Shown: positions 44,101 through 52,791, counted from the stretch's first letter. The stretch: DNA of 64,000 bases from CALCZU01 sp964396165 (GCA_964396165.1 CAYNEF010000012.1:1-64000), one strand, 5' to 3'. A program made the numbers and translations. Notes: generated from the letters alone by a model not told the origin.

Positions 44101-44205
44101 GTAGAGCAGCATGGCGGTAAATTCTGGTACGACAATAAATCCATCCATACAAGGTTTTGTTTTACAATCCCGCTAGCTAAAGTAGAATCAAAATTAGCAG
44201 CATAA
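41188..44205 (+). CDS. MASE1-CHASE-PAS sensor histidine kinase
   Basis: About 1005 residues. MASE1 membrane sensor (about 1-290) with SSPVWPASGLAIAALIL and several helices; a periplasmic CHASE domain (about 320-560) with MPGLNGIGVVFPV and LFVPIYN; one more helix near 590; a PAS-like region (about 630-770); then HisKA with phospho-acceptor His787 in GISHEINNPLAI and an HATPase with NNSFDAIE, TDCGKGI and GKGTGLGLSISKGI. No receiver domain and no adjacent regulator. Start may be the GTG at 41188, 7 bases after a GATACT box, or the ATG at 41197. Only 3 bases separate it from the ATP-grasp gene, so it may report on the same process. Confidence 0.9.
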   Translation: MQLMSKRLGEFFKLSGMTVLIALSYFLAAKLGLKLAVINNNSSPVWPASGLAIAALILFGTKHWPAILIGAFAANLTTGSPVLSVCLIAVGNTLEAIIGAQLYKRVSKLSTTLNYHTSSISFLAISMFPTTVSAVVGTFALYCTNVISFQAIGEVWLTWWTGDFLGVLVVTPFLLELFQPKKNEYTASKLFEFFLYAISCLAITYFSFSNSAGLPLMFLVFIMIFVSTFRLTTLLTSAIVILCCASGIYVTSLGVGPFKSADFNLSLLHLQLFLASLAIAVHVLQDLRKSGGLNKTGLVYILGCALSTILFNSFNISNVKKDAEHFSELQHMTTQAIKERMRDYSETLRAGSAFIAANGEISKKQWRDFTSTLNLGNRMPGLNGIGVVFPVKNKDLDSHLRKFKKLGLTPDYKVKYLRPLDKSTSAEPRYLITYLEPEKINEKAIGLDLSSEERRKTAADLARDTGEASITSQITLVQDEKKRPGFLLFVPIYNTDHNFLRTSEERRAAFIGWVYAPFIMDKFLTGIFGNSLKEIGFSLSEGFDFDKNNPIYTSHTISSDKVKYEEITRMELAQSLYSIGWVKTSDFVTTKNSTTAWAAACAIIVTLLLTSFISNLQSVQIKAHQLAEELTKELRESETLLNEAQAIGKVGFVRSNFITNERYWTKEMYKIWDFDSNYPPPAIDTILQKVIVEDREKFQINMNKALNSEKLVIAEFSINISSTQIKELKAELLQLKDENDKVVGIKGIVRDVTAINSNNKELEEQRQKLVYASKMSTLGEMAAGISHEINNPLAIISGKAALLKNSFLNNTMDPKKAVDDLDKIQQTTFRISKIIKGLKAFARNSDRDKLESVNYMSTVNDTLELCQARFKSHGVELDLKLATETKIHCSTTQISQVLLNLLNNSFDAIEKEKDKWIRLETKVQGDFLQFAVTDCGKGILPEILEKMMQPFFTTKEVGKGTGLGLSISKGIVEQHGGKFWYDNKSIHTRFCFTIPLAKVESKLAA

Positions 44206-44208
44206 TGT

Positions 44209-45117
44209 ATGACTCAAATCCGAATCGCCCTTCTTACTGAATCTCGTTTTATTAACGCGCTAAATCCTGGCTGGTATATTCAAAATATACTTGATGACGA
44301 TACGCATTTGGCCTCCTCCTTATTAAAGTATGAAATCAATACGATTCGCATCGATTGGGCAGATCCTAGTTTTGATTTAAAATCAGTTGATGCCGCCGTC
44401 TTTAGAACAACGTGGGATTACTTTGAAAAAATTGATTCCTTCTTGGTGTGGCTTGAAAAGACCGCAAGTACAGTTCCGCTCTTTAACACATTCGAATTAA
44501 TCAAATGGAACTTGGACAAACACTATCTTTTGGACTTGGGTAAAAGAGGAGTAAATGTTCCCCATACTCTGGTTAAGGAAATAAATGAAACTGTGAGTTT
44601 GTCTAACTTCCTTAAGAATGCAAACTGTGAAGAGGGAATTGTAAAACCCACAATATCGGGTGCCGCCTGGAATACATACCGTTTTTCCAAAACGAACTTA
44701 GAAGAAGTTGAAAACAAAACAAACGCCCTTTTAAAAGAGCGGGCTATGATGATACAGCCCTTTCAAAAATCCGTTACCGTTAATGGGGAACTCTCGCTGA
44801 TGCTTTTCGGCGGAAGATACACGCACGCAGTCAAAAAAGTGCCAAAGCCCGGAGATTTTCGAGTGCAAGATGATCATGGGGGAAAAGTATTCCTGCACGA
44901 AGCCACGAAGGAAGAAATCCAATTTGCTGAAAAAGCAGTATACGCCTGCTCCACCCTGCCCGTTTACGCGCGAGTAGACATAGTAAGAGATAACTTTGGA
45001 AACTTATCCTTAATGGAACTGGAATTAATTGAGCCAGAACTTTTTTTTAGATTCTACCCAAAGTCTGCCGAGGTCTTCGCAGAAGAACTGGCGAAAAGAA
45101 TTACTCTTCACGCTTAA
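44209..45117 (+). CDS. ATP-grasp protein (RimK/DcsG-like)
   Basis: 302 residues. N-terminal RIALLTE strand and DAAVFRTTWDYF, central IVKPTISGAAWNTYR (nucleotide loop), a basic MIQPFQKSVTVNGELSLMLFGGRYTHAVKK block, and a metal-binding end SLMELELIEPELFFRF (Glu/Glu). This matches stand-alone ATP-grasp enzymes such as cycloserine synthetase DcsG. These join carboxylates to amines via acyl-phosphate; the substrate is unknown here. Follows the kinase by 3 bases and ends 17 bases inside the opposite-strand parvulin gene. Confidence 0.85.
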   Translation: MTQIRIALLTESRFINALNPGWYIQNILDDDTHLASSLLKYEINTIRIDWADPSFDLKSVDAAVFRTTWDYFEKIDSFLVWLEKTASTVPLFNTFELIKWNLDKHYLLDLGKRGVNVPHTLVKEINETVSLSNFLKNANCEEGIVKPTISGAAWNTYRFSKTNLEEVENKTNALLKERAMMIQPFQKSVTVNGELSLMLFGGRYTHAVKKVPKPGDFRVQDDHGGKVFLHEATKEEIQFAEKAVYACSTLPVYARVDIVRDNFGNLSLMELELIEPELFFRFYPKSAEVFAEELAKRITLHA

Positions 45118-45373
45118 TCAAATGGTAACCGAACTGAGTACGTACTGGTCCGGATACTTCTCCTGGCTTTAAAGCAAATGCTGCTACTTCAAAGGGAGCT
45201 ACCATTTGGCCTTTGCCAAACTTTCCAAGCGATCCGCCACTTTTGCCAGACGGGCATGTAGAGAACTGTTTTGCCAGATCTTCAAACTTGCTTCCTTCTG
45301 CTATTTTTTTTACGAGGTCTTGTGCTTCGTGTTCGTTTTCTACCAAAATATGGCTTGCTTTGATTTGACTCAT
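45101..45373 (-). CDS. Parvulin-type peptidyl-prolyl isomerase (PpiC-like)
   Basis: 90 residues, single parvulin domain without signal peptide, so cytoplasmic like E. coli PpiC. KASHILVENEHEAQ, FEDLAKQFSTCPSGKSGGSLG, GQMVAPFEVAAFAL and TQFGYHLIKREE are the family blocks, with catalytic His and Cys-equivalent positions present. The frame extends upstream as far as 45547 but the ATG at 45373 has a GGGGAT ribosome site and begins the domain. Lies head-to-head with the ferritin-like fusion gene. Confidence 0.92.
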   Translation of the reverse strand: MSQIKASHILVENEHEAQDLVKKIAEGSKFEDLAKQFSTCPSGKSGGSLGKFGKGQMVAPFEVAAFALKPGEVSGPVRTQFGYHLIKREE

Positions 45374-45480
45374 CTTAAAATCCCCTTTGAACTTGAGCCT
45401 GTTTTTTAAAAAACTCAGGCTCTTAAGTATAAAAACTAGCAACTTAAGTGTACCCTTGTAAAGTACTATTGATAGAGACA

Positions 45481-47661
45481 ATGAACTTACGAGATTTTGC
45501 AGAAGGCATTTTATTTGGCGGCAGCTTTGAAAAAAAGCTGCATGCACCTGATACTTTTACGGATACTAAGCCCGGCATTCCGTTACAGGCTCCCGAACTT
45601 CCCACACGTAGCACGAACTTGCAATTTCACAGAGAGAACTCGGGTCATGCGCGTCTCACTTTCCCTTCTATCAGCTCCTTAAAATCCGTTGAGGCACGTG
45701 CCAAAGTATTTCATGCCTTTGCAAACCATGAACTACTCGCTATGGAACTCATGGCACTAGCCATTTTAAAATTCCCTGAGGCGCCCACCTCGTTTCGCAT
45801 GGGACTTGCCTACTGCATCAAAGAAGAACAGGAACATTTAAAACTCTACTTAAAACGCATGCAAGATTTTGGAGTTCAATTCGGTGACTTCCCCGTAAAT
45901 GGATTTTTTTGGAATGTTCTAAAAGACATGAAGACTCCCTTGGAATTTATAACGGGAATGAGTTTAACATTTGAGCAGGCAAATCTAGATTTTTCTCATG
46001 AGTACATGCTTCTATTCAAAGAAATAGGGGATCAAGCTTCTTTTCAGATCATGGAGCGGGTTTACAAGGAAGAAATCGGTCATGTGAAGTTTGGTGTGCA
46101 ATGGTTTGAAAAGTGGCGGCCCCAGTCAGATTCGCAATGGAAATTTTATTGTGACAACTTAACTCATCCGCTCACCCCCCAAAGAGCCAAGGGAACTCCA
46201 TTTAGACCTGAACACCGCAAAGAGACTGGCCTAGATGCCGTTTACTTGGAAAAGCTGGAAGCCTTTTCCCATTCAAGAGGCCGACCACCGCGTGTTTTTC
46301 TTTTCAACTCAAATTGCGAACTCGAATGGGCGGCTTATTTAAAAAAGCAAAGTACATTTCAGGCGCCAAAATTTCAGGAAGAAATCGCACAAGATCTGGC
46401 AAGTTTGATGATGTTCTTAGGGCACCAGGAAGATGTTGTAGCACTTGCACGTCCTCCATCGCTCGAGCAGATTCGTGCTTGGCGTGAATGGGGGTTTTCA
46501 ACTCCAAACTTCATTGAGTACTCTGAAAAAAATACAGAACATTTAAAAACGGAATTAAATACTTTTAAAGTAAATTCACTGGATCCCTGGGGATGGAGTC
46601 CACGCGTGGCGAGTGAGCTTCAGCCCTTTCATTCAAGCCTTTTGCGTTGTAATGAACAGTGGCCACCATTCCAACCTGATATCTTAAATAAAATTGCACC
46701 CTGTTATCAAAAATCCTCTATCCCGCATTTATTAAAAAAATGTCTAGACACACATGCAGACTGGTCAAAGAAGGTAATTTTGCCAGAACACATCGGCCAA
46801 GTTTGCTCGAGTCTGGAAGAAACGATTAAAGTAGTAGAAACAATTCTAAAGAGAGAAAAACTTCCTGCTGTCATTAAATCCCCATTAGGTTCCAGCGGAT
46901 TTAAAATGATACGCATTCTTACGCTTCCCATGGATACTCAGCAATCAGGCTGGATTAAAAACACGCTAGAGACTCAAGGAAAAGTGGTTATAGAACCTTG
47001 GATGGAACGAATCGCAGATTTTTCTTTGCAGTTAGAAATTAACCGCTTTGCCGAGACTGCTAAAGACCGCGTTCGGCTGATAGGTTTTACGAGAATGCTA
47101 TCAGATAACAGAGGACAGTATGGCGGGCACCAGCTTGGCGCAAAATTTGATGACTTAACTGAAGAAACACGAAAGTTTTTTTATCAAGGTGCTCCATCTG
47201 TCATTACAATCCTTGAGCAAAGTGCGGTAGACGTGGGAAGTTGGCTCTATGAAAATGGATTTCATGGCGCGGCAGGCATAGATGTATTTCTCTATCACTG
47301 TAAAAAAACAAACTGCATCCGATTAAACCCTCTAGTGGAAATAAATGCACGTTTTACAATGGGAAGAATTGCCTTAAGACTCGAAGAACATTTAGCGACT
47401 GGTTCATCCGGGTTGTGGATACACATGAGCAAACAACGGCTCGCGAAACTAGGCTATGAAAACTGGCAAGCATGGTTAAACGAGTTGAAAGGCAAAATTC
47501 CTAGCGAACTAGTTTACCCACCCGAAAAAACAGGGATGATACGCCTCAAATCAGGCGTCTTTGAGACGAATGATCCAACTACAGCAAACTCATTTCTCAG
47601 CGTGCTGTTAGTGCACCGAGAAGTGAATTTTTTAAGAAATCTGGCTTTTTCTAAATCCTAA
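45481..47661 (+). CDS. Fusion: DUF455 ferritin-like diiron domain + ATP-grasp domain
   Basis: 726 residues from the ATG at 45481; the frame extends 11 codons upstream. Residues 1-265 are a DUF455-type ferritin-like domain with a full set of likely diiron ligands: Glu84/Glu89 (ANHELLAMEL), E115-x-x-E118-His119 (EEQEHL), Glu165 (FEQANLDF), and Glu198 with His201 (EEIGHVKFG). Residues 270-400 form a linker or small alpha/beta domain. Residues 410-690 look like an ATP-grasp domain with IKSPLGSSGF (464-473), VVIEPWME and the metal site NPLVEINARFTMGR (616-629). Possible oxygenase and ligase in one chain. A second ATP-grasp gene lies just upstream. I know of no described pathway with this fusion. 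Confidence 0.8.
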   Translation: MNLRDFAEGILFGGSFEKKLHAPDTFTDTKPGIPLQAPELPTRSTNLQFHRENSGHARLTFPSISSLKSVEARAKVFHAFANHELLAMELMALAILKFPEAPTSFRMGLAYCIKEEQEHLKLYLKRMQDFGVQFGDFPVNGFFWNVLKDMKTPLEFITGMSLTFEQANLDFSHEYMLLFKEIGDQASFQIMERVYKEEIGHVKFGVQWFEKWRPQSDSQWKFYCDNLTHPLTPQRAKGTPFRPEHRKETGLDAVYLEKLEAFSHSRGRPPRVFLFNSNCELEWAAYLKKQSTFQAPKFQEEIAQDLASLMMFLGHQEDVVALARPPSLEQIRAWREWGFSTPNFIEYSEKNTEHLKTELNTFKVNSLDPWGWSPRVASELQPFHSSLLRCNEQWPPFQPDILNKIAPCYQKSSIPHLLKKCLDTHADWSKKVILPEHIGQVCSSLEETIKVVETILKREKLPAVIKSPLGSSGFKMIRILTLPMDTQQSGWIKNTLETQGKVVIEPWMERIADFSLQLEINRFAETAKDRVRLIGFTRMLSDNRGQYGGHQLGAKFDDLTEETRKFFYQGAPSVITILEQSAVDVGSWLYENGFHGAAGIDVFLYHCKKTNCIRLNPLVEINARFTMGRIALRLEEHLATGSSGLWIHMSKQRLAKLGYENWQAWLNELKGKIPSELVYPPEKTGMIRLKSGVFETNDPTTANSFLSVLLVHREVNFLRNLAFSKS

Positions 47662-47714
47662 TCAAAAACTAAACAAAAAACTAATTTTAATGACGTAGTG
47701 TCTACATTTAAGCA

Positions 47715-47743
47715 TTGACTGTATTTGAACTACTAAGAAAAAT
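47715..47743 (+). promoter_or_regulatory. Promoter with +1 on the arsC-like ATG
   Basis: TTGACT (47715-47720), 17-base spacer, AAAAAT (47738-47743), then six bases to the ATG at 47750. Strong -35, poor -10. No Shine-Dalgarno in the leader. Confidence 0.35.
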
Positions 47744-47749
47744 GGTTAC

Positions 47750-48151
47750 ATGAATATTTTATTTCTCTGTGTTGCAAACTCAGCCCGAAGCCAGATGGCA
47801 GAGGGACTTGCCAGAGCTATTTTAAATCCCAGCCATTCTGTGCAAAGTGCAGGCTCTAAGCCTGCAAATGTGAATCCCTATGCGATTCAGGCACTGAAGG
47901 AAATTGGAATCGATATCTCTAAACACCAATCAAAATCGGTAGCTTCAATAGACATTAAAAAAGTGGATTTGATCATCACTTTATGTGCGGAAGAAGTTTG
48001 CCCTATTGTGCCAAGCCAGGTGACTAAATTACATTGGCCTATAACTGATCCCGCCGCTAAAAAAGGGACAGAAGAAGAAATCTTGCAATCCTTCAGAGAA
48101 GCAAGAGATAGTATACGCGATAAAATTAAAAACCTGGCGGATAGCCTTTAA
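47750..48151 (+). CDS. arsC: Arsenate reductase, thioredoxin-linked (low-MW phosphatase fold)
   Basis: 133 residues. Active-site loop CVANSARSQMAEG (Cys7) at the N-terminus, then the pair Cys79 and Cys84 in TLCAEEVCP that carries the disulphide relay, and the general-acid Asp in WPITDPA. This layout is that of S. aureus-type ArsC. No arsenite pump or ArsR is nearby, so a general detoxification or protein-phosphatase role is also possible. Converges on the glycosyltransferase with a 2-base gap. Confidence 0.9.
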   Translation: MNILFLCVANSARSQMAEGLARAILNPSHSVQSAGSKPANVNPYAIQALKEIGIDISKHQSKSVASIDIKKVDLIITLCAEEVCPIVPSQVTKLHWPITDPAAKKGTEEEILQSFREARDSIRDKIKNLADSL

Positions 48152-48153
48152 AA

Positions 48154-49113
48154 TTACACCAATTTATGAATCGGTACGGTAGGCTCATTCACAATATCGT
48201 AATTTAAAGCGAAAAGAAAAAGCTGCGATCCTAAAAGTGTAGGCAAAGATGCAAGCATCACAGTACCGCTTGAAGCAAAAACGAGTGTAGTCGCACTTAA
48301 ATACCAATGGTACATCCCGAAAGAAAACCCCGCCGCAATCAAAACGAACGAAAAAATAAGTTGCAAACTTGCCAGGTTAAAATCACGGACAAAGTAATTA
48401 TAGACAATGCGTTTCCATACGGACCGAAAGTGCTTCCAAAAGAAAATAAAAAATTCTTTGCGGATTTTAATACCGCTAACTTCAGATCCGTATACGGTTC
48501 TCATGGGTACATCGATAACGACAGCACGAATCGTATTTAGGCGAAAGAGCATATCAGTCTCAAACAAATAACGTCGTGCTATTTTATCGACCGGCAAAAG
48601 CTGCATCACTCGTGCGTGAATGGCGACAAAGCCATTCGTCGGATCCATAATTTTCCAGTAGCCAGTCGAAATTTTATTTATAAATGAGAGTGCTGAATTA
48701 CCAATCAGTCTTACCGTTGGCATCTTTGAGAGTACTTCCGGAAAGTAAAAGCGGTTTCCTTTAGCATAGTCTGCGCGTTCTTCTAAAAGAGGACGAACCA
48801 GTTTGGGAATGAGTTCACCCGGCATCTGTCCGTCGCCATCAATTTTTACAAGGATTGTTGCGCCCTCTTCCATCGCACGAAGAAAACCAGTTATGGTGGC
48901 TCCCCCCACTCCTTGATTTTCCCGGTTACAGATAACAGTCACTCGAGAGTCTTTGCATTTTTCGAGCACCAAAGAGCCTGTTTTTTCAGGACAAGCATCG
49001 TCTACCACATAAATGCGCTCTACTTCGTTGGGAATGCGCTCAATTACATCTAAAATATGCGCCCTTGTTTTAAAACAAGGAACAATGGCAGCGATGGAGT
49101 GTTGTTTACTCAT
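48154..49113 (-). CDS. Membrane-anchored polyprenol-phosphate glycosyltransferase (GT2)
   Basis: 319 residues. GT2 domain (about 1-220) with AIVPCFKTRAHI, VVDDACPEKTG, NQGVGGATITGF, and DGDGQMPGELIPKLV (metal site); then two or three helices at about 245-315 for membrane anchoring. Similar to DPM1/ArnC-type enzymes that load a sugar onto undecaprenyl phosphate. Last gene of the minus-strand operon 52666-48154; its start overlaps the upstream gene by 4 bases. Confidence 0.88.
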   Translation of the reverse strand: MSKQHSIAAIVPCFKTRAHILDVIERIPNEVERIYVVDDACPEKTGSLVLEKCKDSRVTVICNRENQGVGGATITGFLRAMEEGATILVKIDGDGQMPGELIPKLVRPLLEERADYAKGNRFYFPEVLSKMPTVRLIGNSALSFINKISTGYWKIMDPTNGFVAIHARVMQLLPVDKIARRYLFETDMLFRLNTIRAVVIDVPMRTVYGSEVSGIKIRKEFFIFFWKHFRSVWKRIVYNYFVRDFNLASLQLIFSFVLIAAGFSFGMYHWYLSATTLVFASSGTVMLASLPTLLGSQLFLFALNYDIVNEPTVPIHKLV

Positions 49114-50333
49114 TCGACTTTAGTTACCCATTGGTCTAGTCCAATTGCACTGAGAATAATAAAAAAGGGAATCAGCGGAAACCGGTATCGCCAGTCGTAA
49201 TCAATGAGAGTGAAAGAGTGGTAAACAGTCGTTACGATGATGAGAATGCAACAGACCACTACAGCAGTAATAGCTGGATGTTGTCTTTTATTTTTCAAGA
49301 AACTGTAAAAAGCGTAAGAACAAAATAAGTACGACGGAACAAAAAACAAAATATTCATCGCGTTATGCAAAAGGCTATAATCTTTTACAGTAACAGCAAA
49401 AAACATGAGCACGCGATCGGCTAAAATACGTAGAAAATCCCAGTAGGTTTGAGGAACTTGATGGTAAGTGTACAAACGATCATCAATGACATTTCCCTGC
49501 TTAAAAAAGCGGTACATAACGGGAAAGCCGCCCATCTGCAAATCGATTTTACCTTTGTCAAAGCTGTTGAGTAAAAACACATAAAATAGTGCCGTCACAA
49601 TGCCCAATACCAAAATAGTACTAAAGCTAACTCTATCCCAAGTTTTGCTACCTTGAGAAAGCTGACTACCCGTTTTCCACACAGCAGCTCCGAAAAATGC
49701 CAAGAGGATGGGCACTGCAGTCGGTCTCAATGTCACGAGTGCTATCATCGAGATCAACATTCCCCCAAAATATACCCAATTAATTTTCTGAAAAGAAAAG
49801 GCTTTGATAAAACAAAAAGCACTGACTACACAGACAGTCGTAAAGGTTACATCACTGATCGGATAATTCAACCAAAGCCGAATATCAGCCGACACAAATA
49901 TCAAAAAGATAGTAAACGCTTGGGCAACAAAGCTGGTTGTTAGTTGGCAAACCAATTTCAAAGTTAATACAAGAAATACTGAGATTAAAATTAGGTTAAA
50001 TAATACGATTCCTAGCATCCACTTTGCACCAGCGATTTGTTTTATTGTTGCTACGACCGAAATAAAGCCAATGCGAAAGGGCATTTGATAGTGAACGGGA
50101 AAACTTTTTAAAAACCCGATGATATCGAATTGGCGAGCAATCAAATCGTCTGCCCACCGACCATATGTCAAAGCATCCGGACACACCACTACGCCAGAGC
50201 GATAAACGGCAAAAACAAGCGTAGCGATAAAAAGAATCAAGCTCATAAGTAGAAAATACCGTGCGTACTTCTTCCCCATTACGGACAAAATAGCGCTGTT
50301 TTCGAGAAGACTTAGCTCTTTGGTATTGGACAT
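49110..50333 (-). CDS. GT-C-type membrane glycosyltransferase (GT39-like) or related
   Basis: 407 residues with about eleven membrane helices. After the first helix, a periplasmic loop holds CPDALTYGRWADDL, an acidic pair consistent with a GT-C catalytic Asp, and the rest resembles PMT/ArnT-like enzymes only in overall shape. It would use the lipid-linked sugar made by the GT2 product encoded next. The gene start is 39 bases after the upstream glycosyltransferase gene. Family assignment is by topology and neighbours, so moderate. Confidence 0.7.
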   Translation of the reverse strand: MSNTKELSLLENSAILSVMGKKYARYFLLMSLILFIATLVFAVYRSGVVVCPDALTYGRWADDLIARQFDIIGFLKSFPVHYQMPFRIGFISVVATIKQIAGAKWMLGIVLFNLILISVFLVLTLKLVCQLTTSFVAQAFTIFLIFVSADIRLWLNYPISDVTFTTVCVVSAFCFIKAFSFQKINWVYFGGMLISMIALVTLRPTAVPILLAFFGAAVWKTGSQLSQGSKTWDRVSFSTILVLGIVTALFYVFLLNSFDKGKIDLQMGGFPVMYRFFKQGNVIDDRLYTYHQVPQTYWDFLRILADRVLMFFAVTVKDYSLLHNAMNILFFVPSYLFCSYAFYSFLKNKRQHPAITAVVVCCILIIVTTVYHSFTLIDYDWRYRFPLIPFFIILSAIGLDQWVTKVE

Positions 50334-50372
50334 ATCACACAGTAAATAGAACTCCGCGATATATGTGTCAAA

Positions 50373-51593
50373 CTATATGCTTTCTGTAATTATTTCAGTG
50401 GCCTGGGTGCCTATTTGAGCAGGCGTATGAGAGGAAAGTAAGGGGGTATAAATCTGCATAGTAGAGGCTAAATGCCTTTGAAGGCTAAAGGATGGCGCTA
50501 TGGCTTCAACGACTTTTTGCTCCTCCATCACTTTTAGCATTCCGCTAGCTAATTGAGTGGCATTTTGAGAAGCAACAAGTTCTATATGGGGCGAAAGTAT
50601 TTCTTCTACAGAGTGGCCGTGAGTCGAAAGGACGCGCGCACCGATAAATCTTGCCTCAAGTGCTGAGTACCCAAACCCCTCAGAGACAGAGGGCAGTACA
50701 ACACAATCAGCACCCAGGATATAGGTAGGAAGACTTTTACGTGGTACTGAATCGAGAATCGTAATTTTCTCGGATAATCCCAATTTCTCAATTTTACTTT
50801 TAAGCCTAAGATAATTTTTAATTGGATCCCTTGAGAGAATAAAAATAAAATGCGCACGCTTAGCTTTATAGGCAACAAGCTGCTTCACTGCATCGACCAG
50901 ATACTCTAGCCCCTTAGAAATTCCCGGCCTTCCAAAATACAGAAAAAGTGTGGTGTCTTCAGGCAAGCCAAATTCTTTTTTTAAATCTCGCGCTACATAC
51001 AGTTCTTTTTTCCAAAAGGAATAATCAAATGCCGGATAAACAACAGAGGCGGCATCTTTTTTTGACGGCATTTCTTTAATCAGTCTGTCGAGAGTAAATT
51101 TCGAGTCGCATAAATAATGCGAGAAGGGCAGCGTTAAAACGAGCCACTCAAAAAGCCGATATCCCCATCCGAGTAGGGGATTTAATCCCGGCAATTTTTG
51201 CCATTGCCCGGCAAAAACTTCATGTACCGTAAGTACCGCAGGACGCCTGGAAAAAAGTGCCGCAAACCAAGCAGGCAAAGCGGCGTTGTACGTTGTCGTG
51301 TGAATTAAATCGCAATGAAACGCTTCGTAGAGGGCTCTTGGAAATGCAAGGACGCTAAAAAAATACCGACGAGCAAAGCGAGGCAACTTCACACGTCTGA
51401 TTCTAATTCCCTGATAGACTTCTTCGATTGGAGTTCCCGGTAGCTGTGAAGTAAGTACTGTTACCTGAACACCTGATTTTGTGAGGCCCTTAATAAGTTC
51501 CAGAAAGAGTGTCTCGACACCGCCAACATTCGGGTAAAAATTTTCCAGAACGAAAAGAATCCGCGGGCGTTTTCCAGTTGAATCAGGTGACAT
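50373..51593 (-). CDS. GT4 family glycosyltransferase
   Basis: 406 residues, GT-B fold. N-terminal ENFYPNVGGVETLFLELIKGL, central LTVHEVF, C-terminal LYFGRPGISKGLEYLVDAV and the donor-site ADCVVLPSVSEGFGYSALEA (E-x7-E motif). Transfers a nucleotide sugar onto an envelope glycan, cytoplasmic face. 5 bases after the methyltransferase gene, so same operon. Confidence 0.9.
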   Translation of the reverse strand: MSPDSTGKRPRILFVLENFYPNVGGVETLFLELIKGLTKSGVQVTVLTSQLPGTPIEEVYQGIRIRRVKLPRFARRYFFSVLAFPRALYEAFHCDLIHTTTYNAALPAWFAALFSRRPAVLTVHEVFAGQWQKLPGLNPLLGWGYRLFEWLVLTLPFSHYLCDSKFTLDRLIKEMPSKKDAASVVYPAFDYSFWKKELYVARDLKKEFGLPEDTTLFLYFGRPGISKGLEYLVDAVKQLVAYKAKRAHFIFILSRDPIKNYLRLKSKIEKLGLSEKITILDSVPRKSLPTYILGADCVVLPSVSEGFGYSALEARFIGARVLSTHGHSVEEILSPHIELVASQNATQLASGMLKVMEEQKVVEAIAPSFSLQRHLASTMQIYTPLLSSHTPAQIGTQATEIITESI

Positions 51594-51598
51594 CCGTT

Positions 51599-52666
51599 TT
51601 ACTCTGGTTTTCGGGCAAAAATAATTCCCAGGGCGGGGCGTTTCAACACATGGCTTTCAAATGCGCAGAAAGGGAGTGAAGAAACAGTCAGCGCGCCTCC
51701 CAAAAGACGGCGTGCAAATGCGCCACGTTTTTTCTCATGGTACAAATGCGTCGTTGTGGAAGCGGGAATTAAAGACAAACCGATAGAGCTTGCACACGAT
51801 AGCGTAGTGTCAGCAACCAATTGTACTTTTTCAAATCCGACTTCTTTGTAAAGTAATTCTATTCCCTGCTGAGAAGGCCCGGTGATGTGGCGAGGAGCTT
51901 CAATCACTTGCGCCCATTTATCTCCCAACATTTGAGACTGCAAACTGTCGATGAGCGGTACTGCAGCTACCAACCAGCCGCCTGGTTTTAGTAGAGCAAA
52001 CAAATCGGTGAGCGTCGTTTTGATATCGATTAAATGTTCTAAAACGTAAAACGCTGTCACAACATCATATGTATTATTGGGAAACAGTTTTGAAATATCT
52101 TGCAACTCCCCGAAAGATGCAGGAATCCCCAACGTGTTTTTGACATACTCGACAGCAGTTTGTTGGAAGTCGAAACCTTCAGGCAAAAAACCTTTCTCAC
52201 GAAAAGTCAGTAAACGTAAACCGCGTCCGCAACCCACATCGAGCAGTCGCAAGTTTTTTTGGCCTTTCCAGCCAATCTTTTTTAAAACCAAATTTGCCTG
52301 TGCGCGGTTTTGCGGAACATAAAAAAGTTTATTCTCTAAATCTGCCCACTTGCGCTTTAACATTCCCTGCCCTGCAACTTCTGGCGCAAAAGTATAAATC
52401 TCTGGATAGTAAGCAGGAATTTCCTCAGCTTTTGGAAAAGGATGCAAAATAGCGGAATGGCAATTTTTGCAGCTTTTGTAGGCCCATTTTCCCGGCACCA
52501 CACCTAGGCGATCTTCAATATTTTCGTAAAGAGGTTCATAGTCCGAGCTTCCGCAAAACAAACAATCGGGCATTTCCGATTTCGCCTCTTTTTTCGATGG
52601 CATCGGAGGTTGTTTGCGTGAACGTTTTGAAGAAGAATTAGGATTTAAATCAGTTTCTACAGGCAT
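51599..52666 (-). CDS. Zinc-ribbon SAM methyltransferase of a polysaccharide operon
   Basis: 355 residues. A polar, basic N-terminal extension (about 1-33), then a zinc-type pair CLFCGS...CKNCHS (about 35-75), and a class I methyltransferase domain with LLDVGCGRGLRLL (about 140-152), VVTAFYVLEHL and LLKPGGWLVAAVP. The layout matches sugar or lipid methyltransferases that sit in glycan clusters. First gene of the operon. The ATG at 52666 gives an unusual basic N-terminus; later in-frame ATGs at residues 22 and 32 are possible. Confidence 0.85.
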   Translation of the reverse strand: MPVETDLNPNSSSKRSRKQPPMPSKKEAKSEMPDCLFCGSSDYEPLYENIEDRLGVVPGKWAYKSCKNCHSAILHPFPKAEEIPAYYPEIYTFAPEVAGQGMLKRKWADLENKLFYVPQNRAQANLVLKKIGWKGQKNLRLLDVGCGRGLRLLTFREKGFLPEGFDFQQTAVEYVKNTLGIPASFGELQDISKLFPNNTYDVVTAFYVLEHLIDIKTTLTDLFALLKPGGWLVAAVPLIDSLQSQMLGDKWAQVIEAPRHITGPSQQGIELLYKEVGFEKVQLVADTTLSCASSIGLSLIPASTTTHLYHEKKRGAFARRLLGGALTVSSLPFCAFESHVLKRPALGIIFARKPE

Positions 52667-52762
52667 GGGGCCAAGTTATAACGCCAGCTCTGTCTTTGTC
52701 CACTTGAAAAGGTTCTCGAACGCTCTAGTAAAACACTTAAAATGTCGCGCTGCATTAGTCTA

Positions 52763-52791
52763 TTAGTACAGTTTTTAAAGAGTGTTAAAAT
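52763..52791 (+). promoter_or_regulatory. Promoter with +1 on the start codon of the next gene
   Basis: TTAGTA (52763-52768), 17 bases, TAAAAT (52786-52791), then six bases to the ATG at 52798. Good -10, weak -35. AGAAAG touches the ATG and is too close to work well as a Shine-Dalgarno. Confidence 0.35.

Noticed and set aside
41188..44205. Diguanylate cyclase with MASE1
   Set aside because: MASE1 proteins are often GGDEF enzymes, but the C-terminus here has HisKA and HATPase motifs and no GG[DE]EF.
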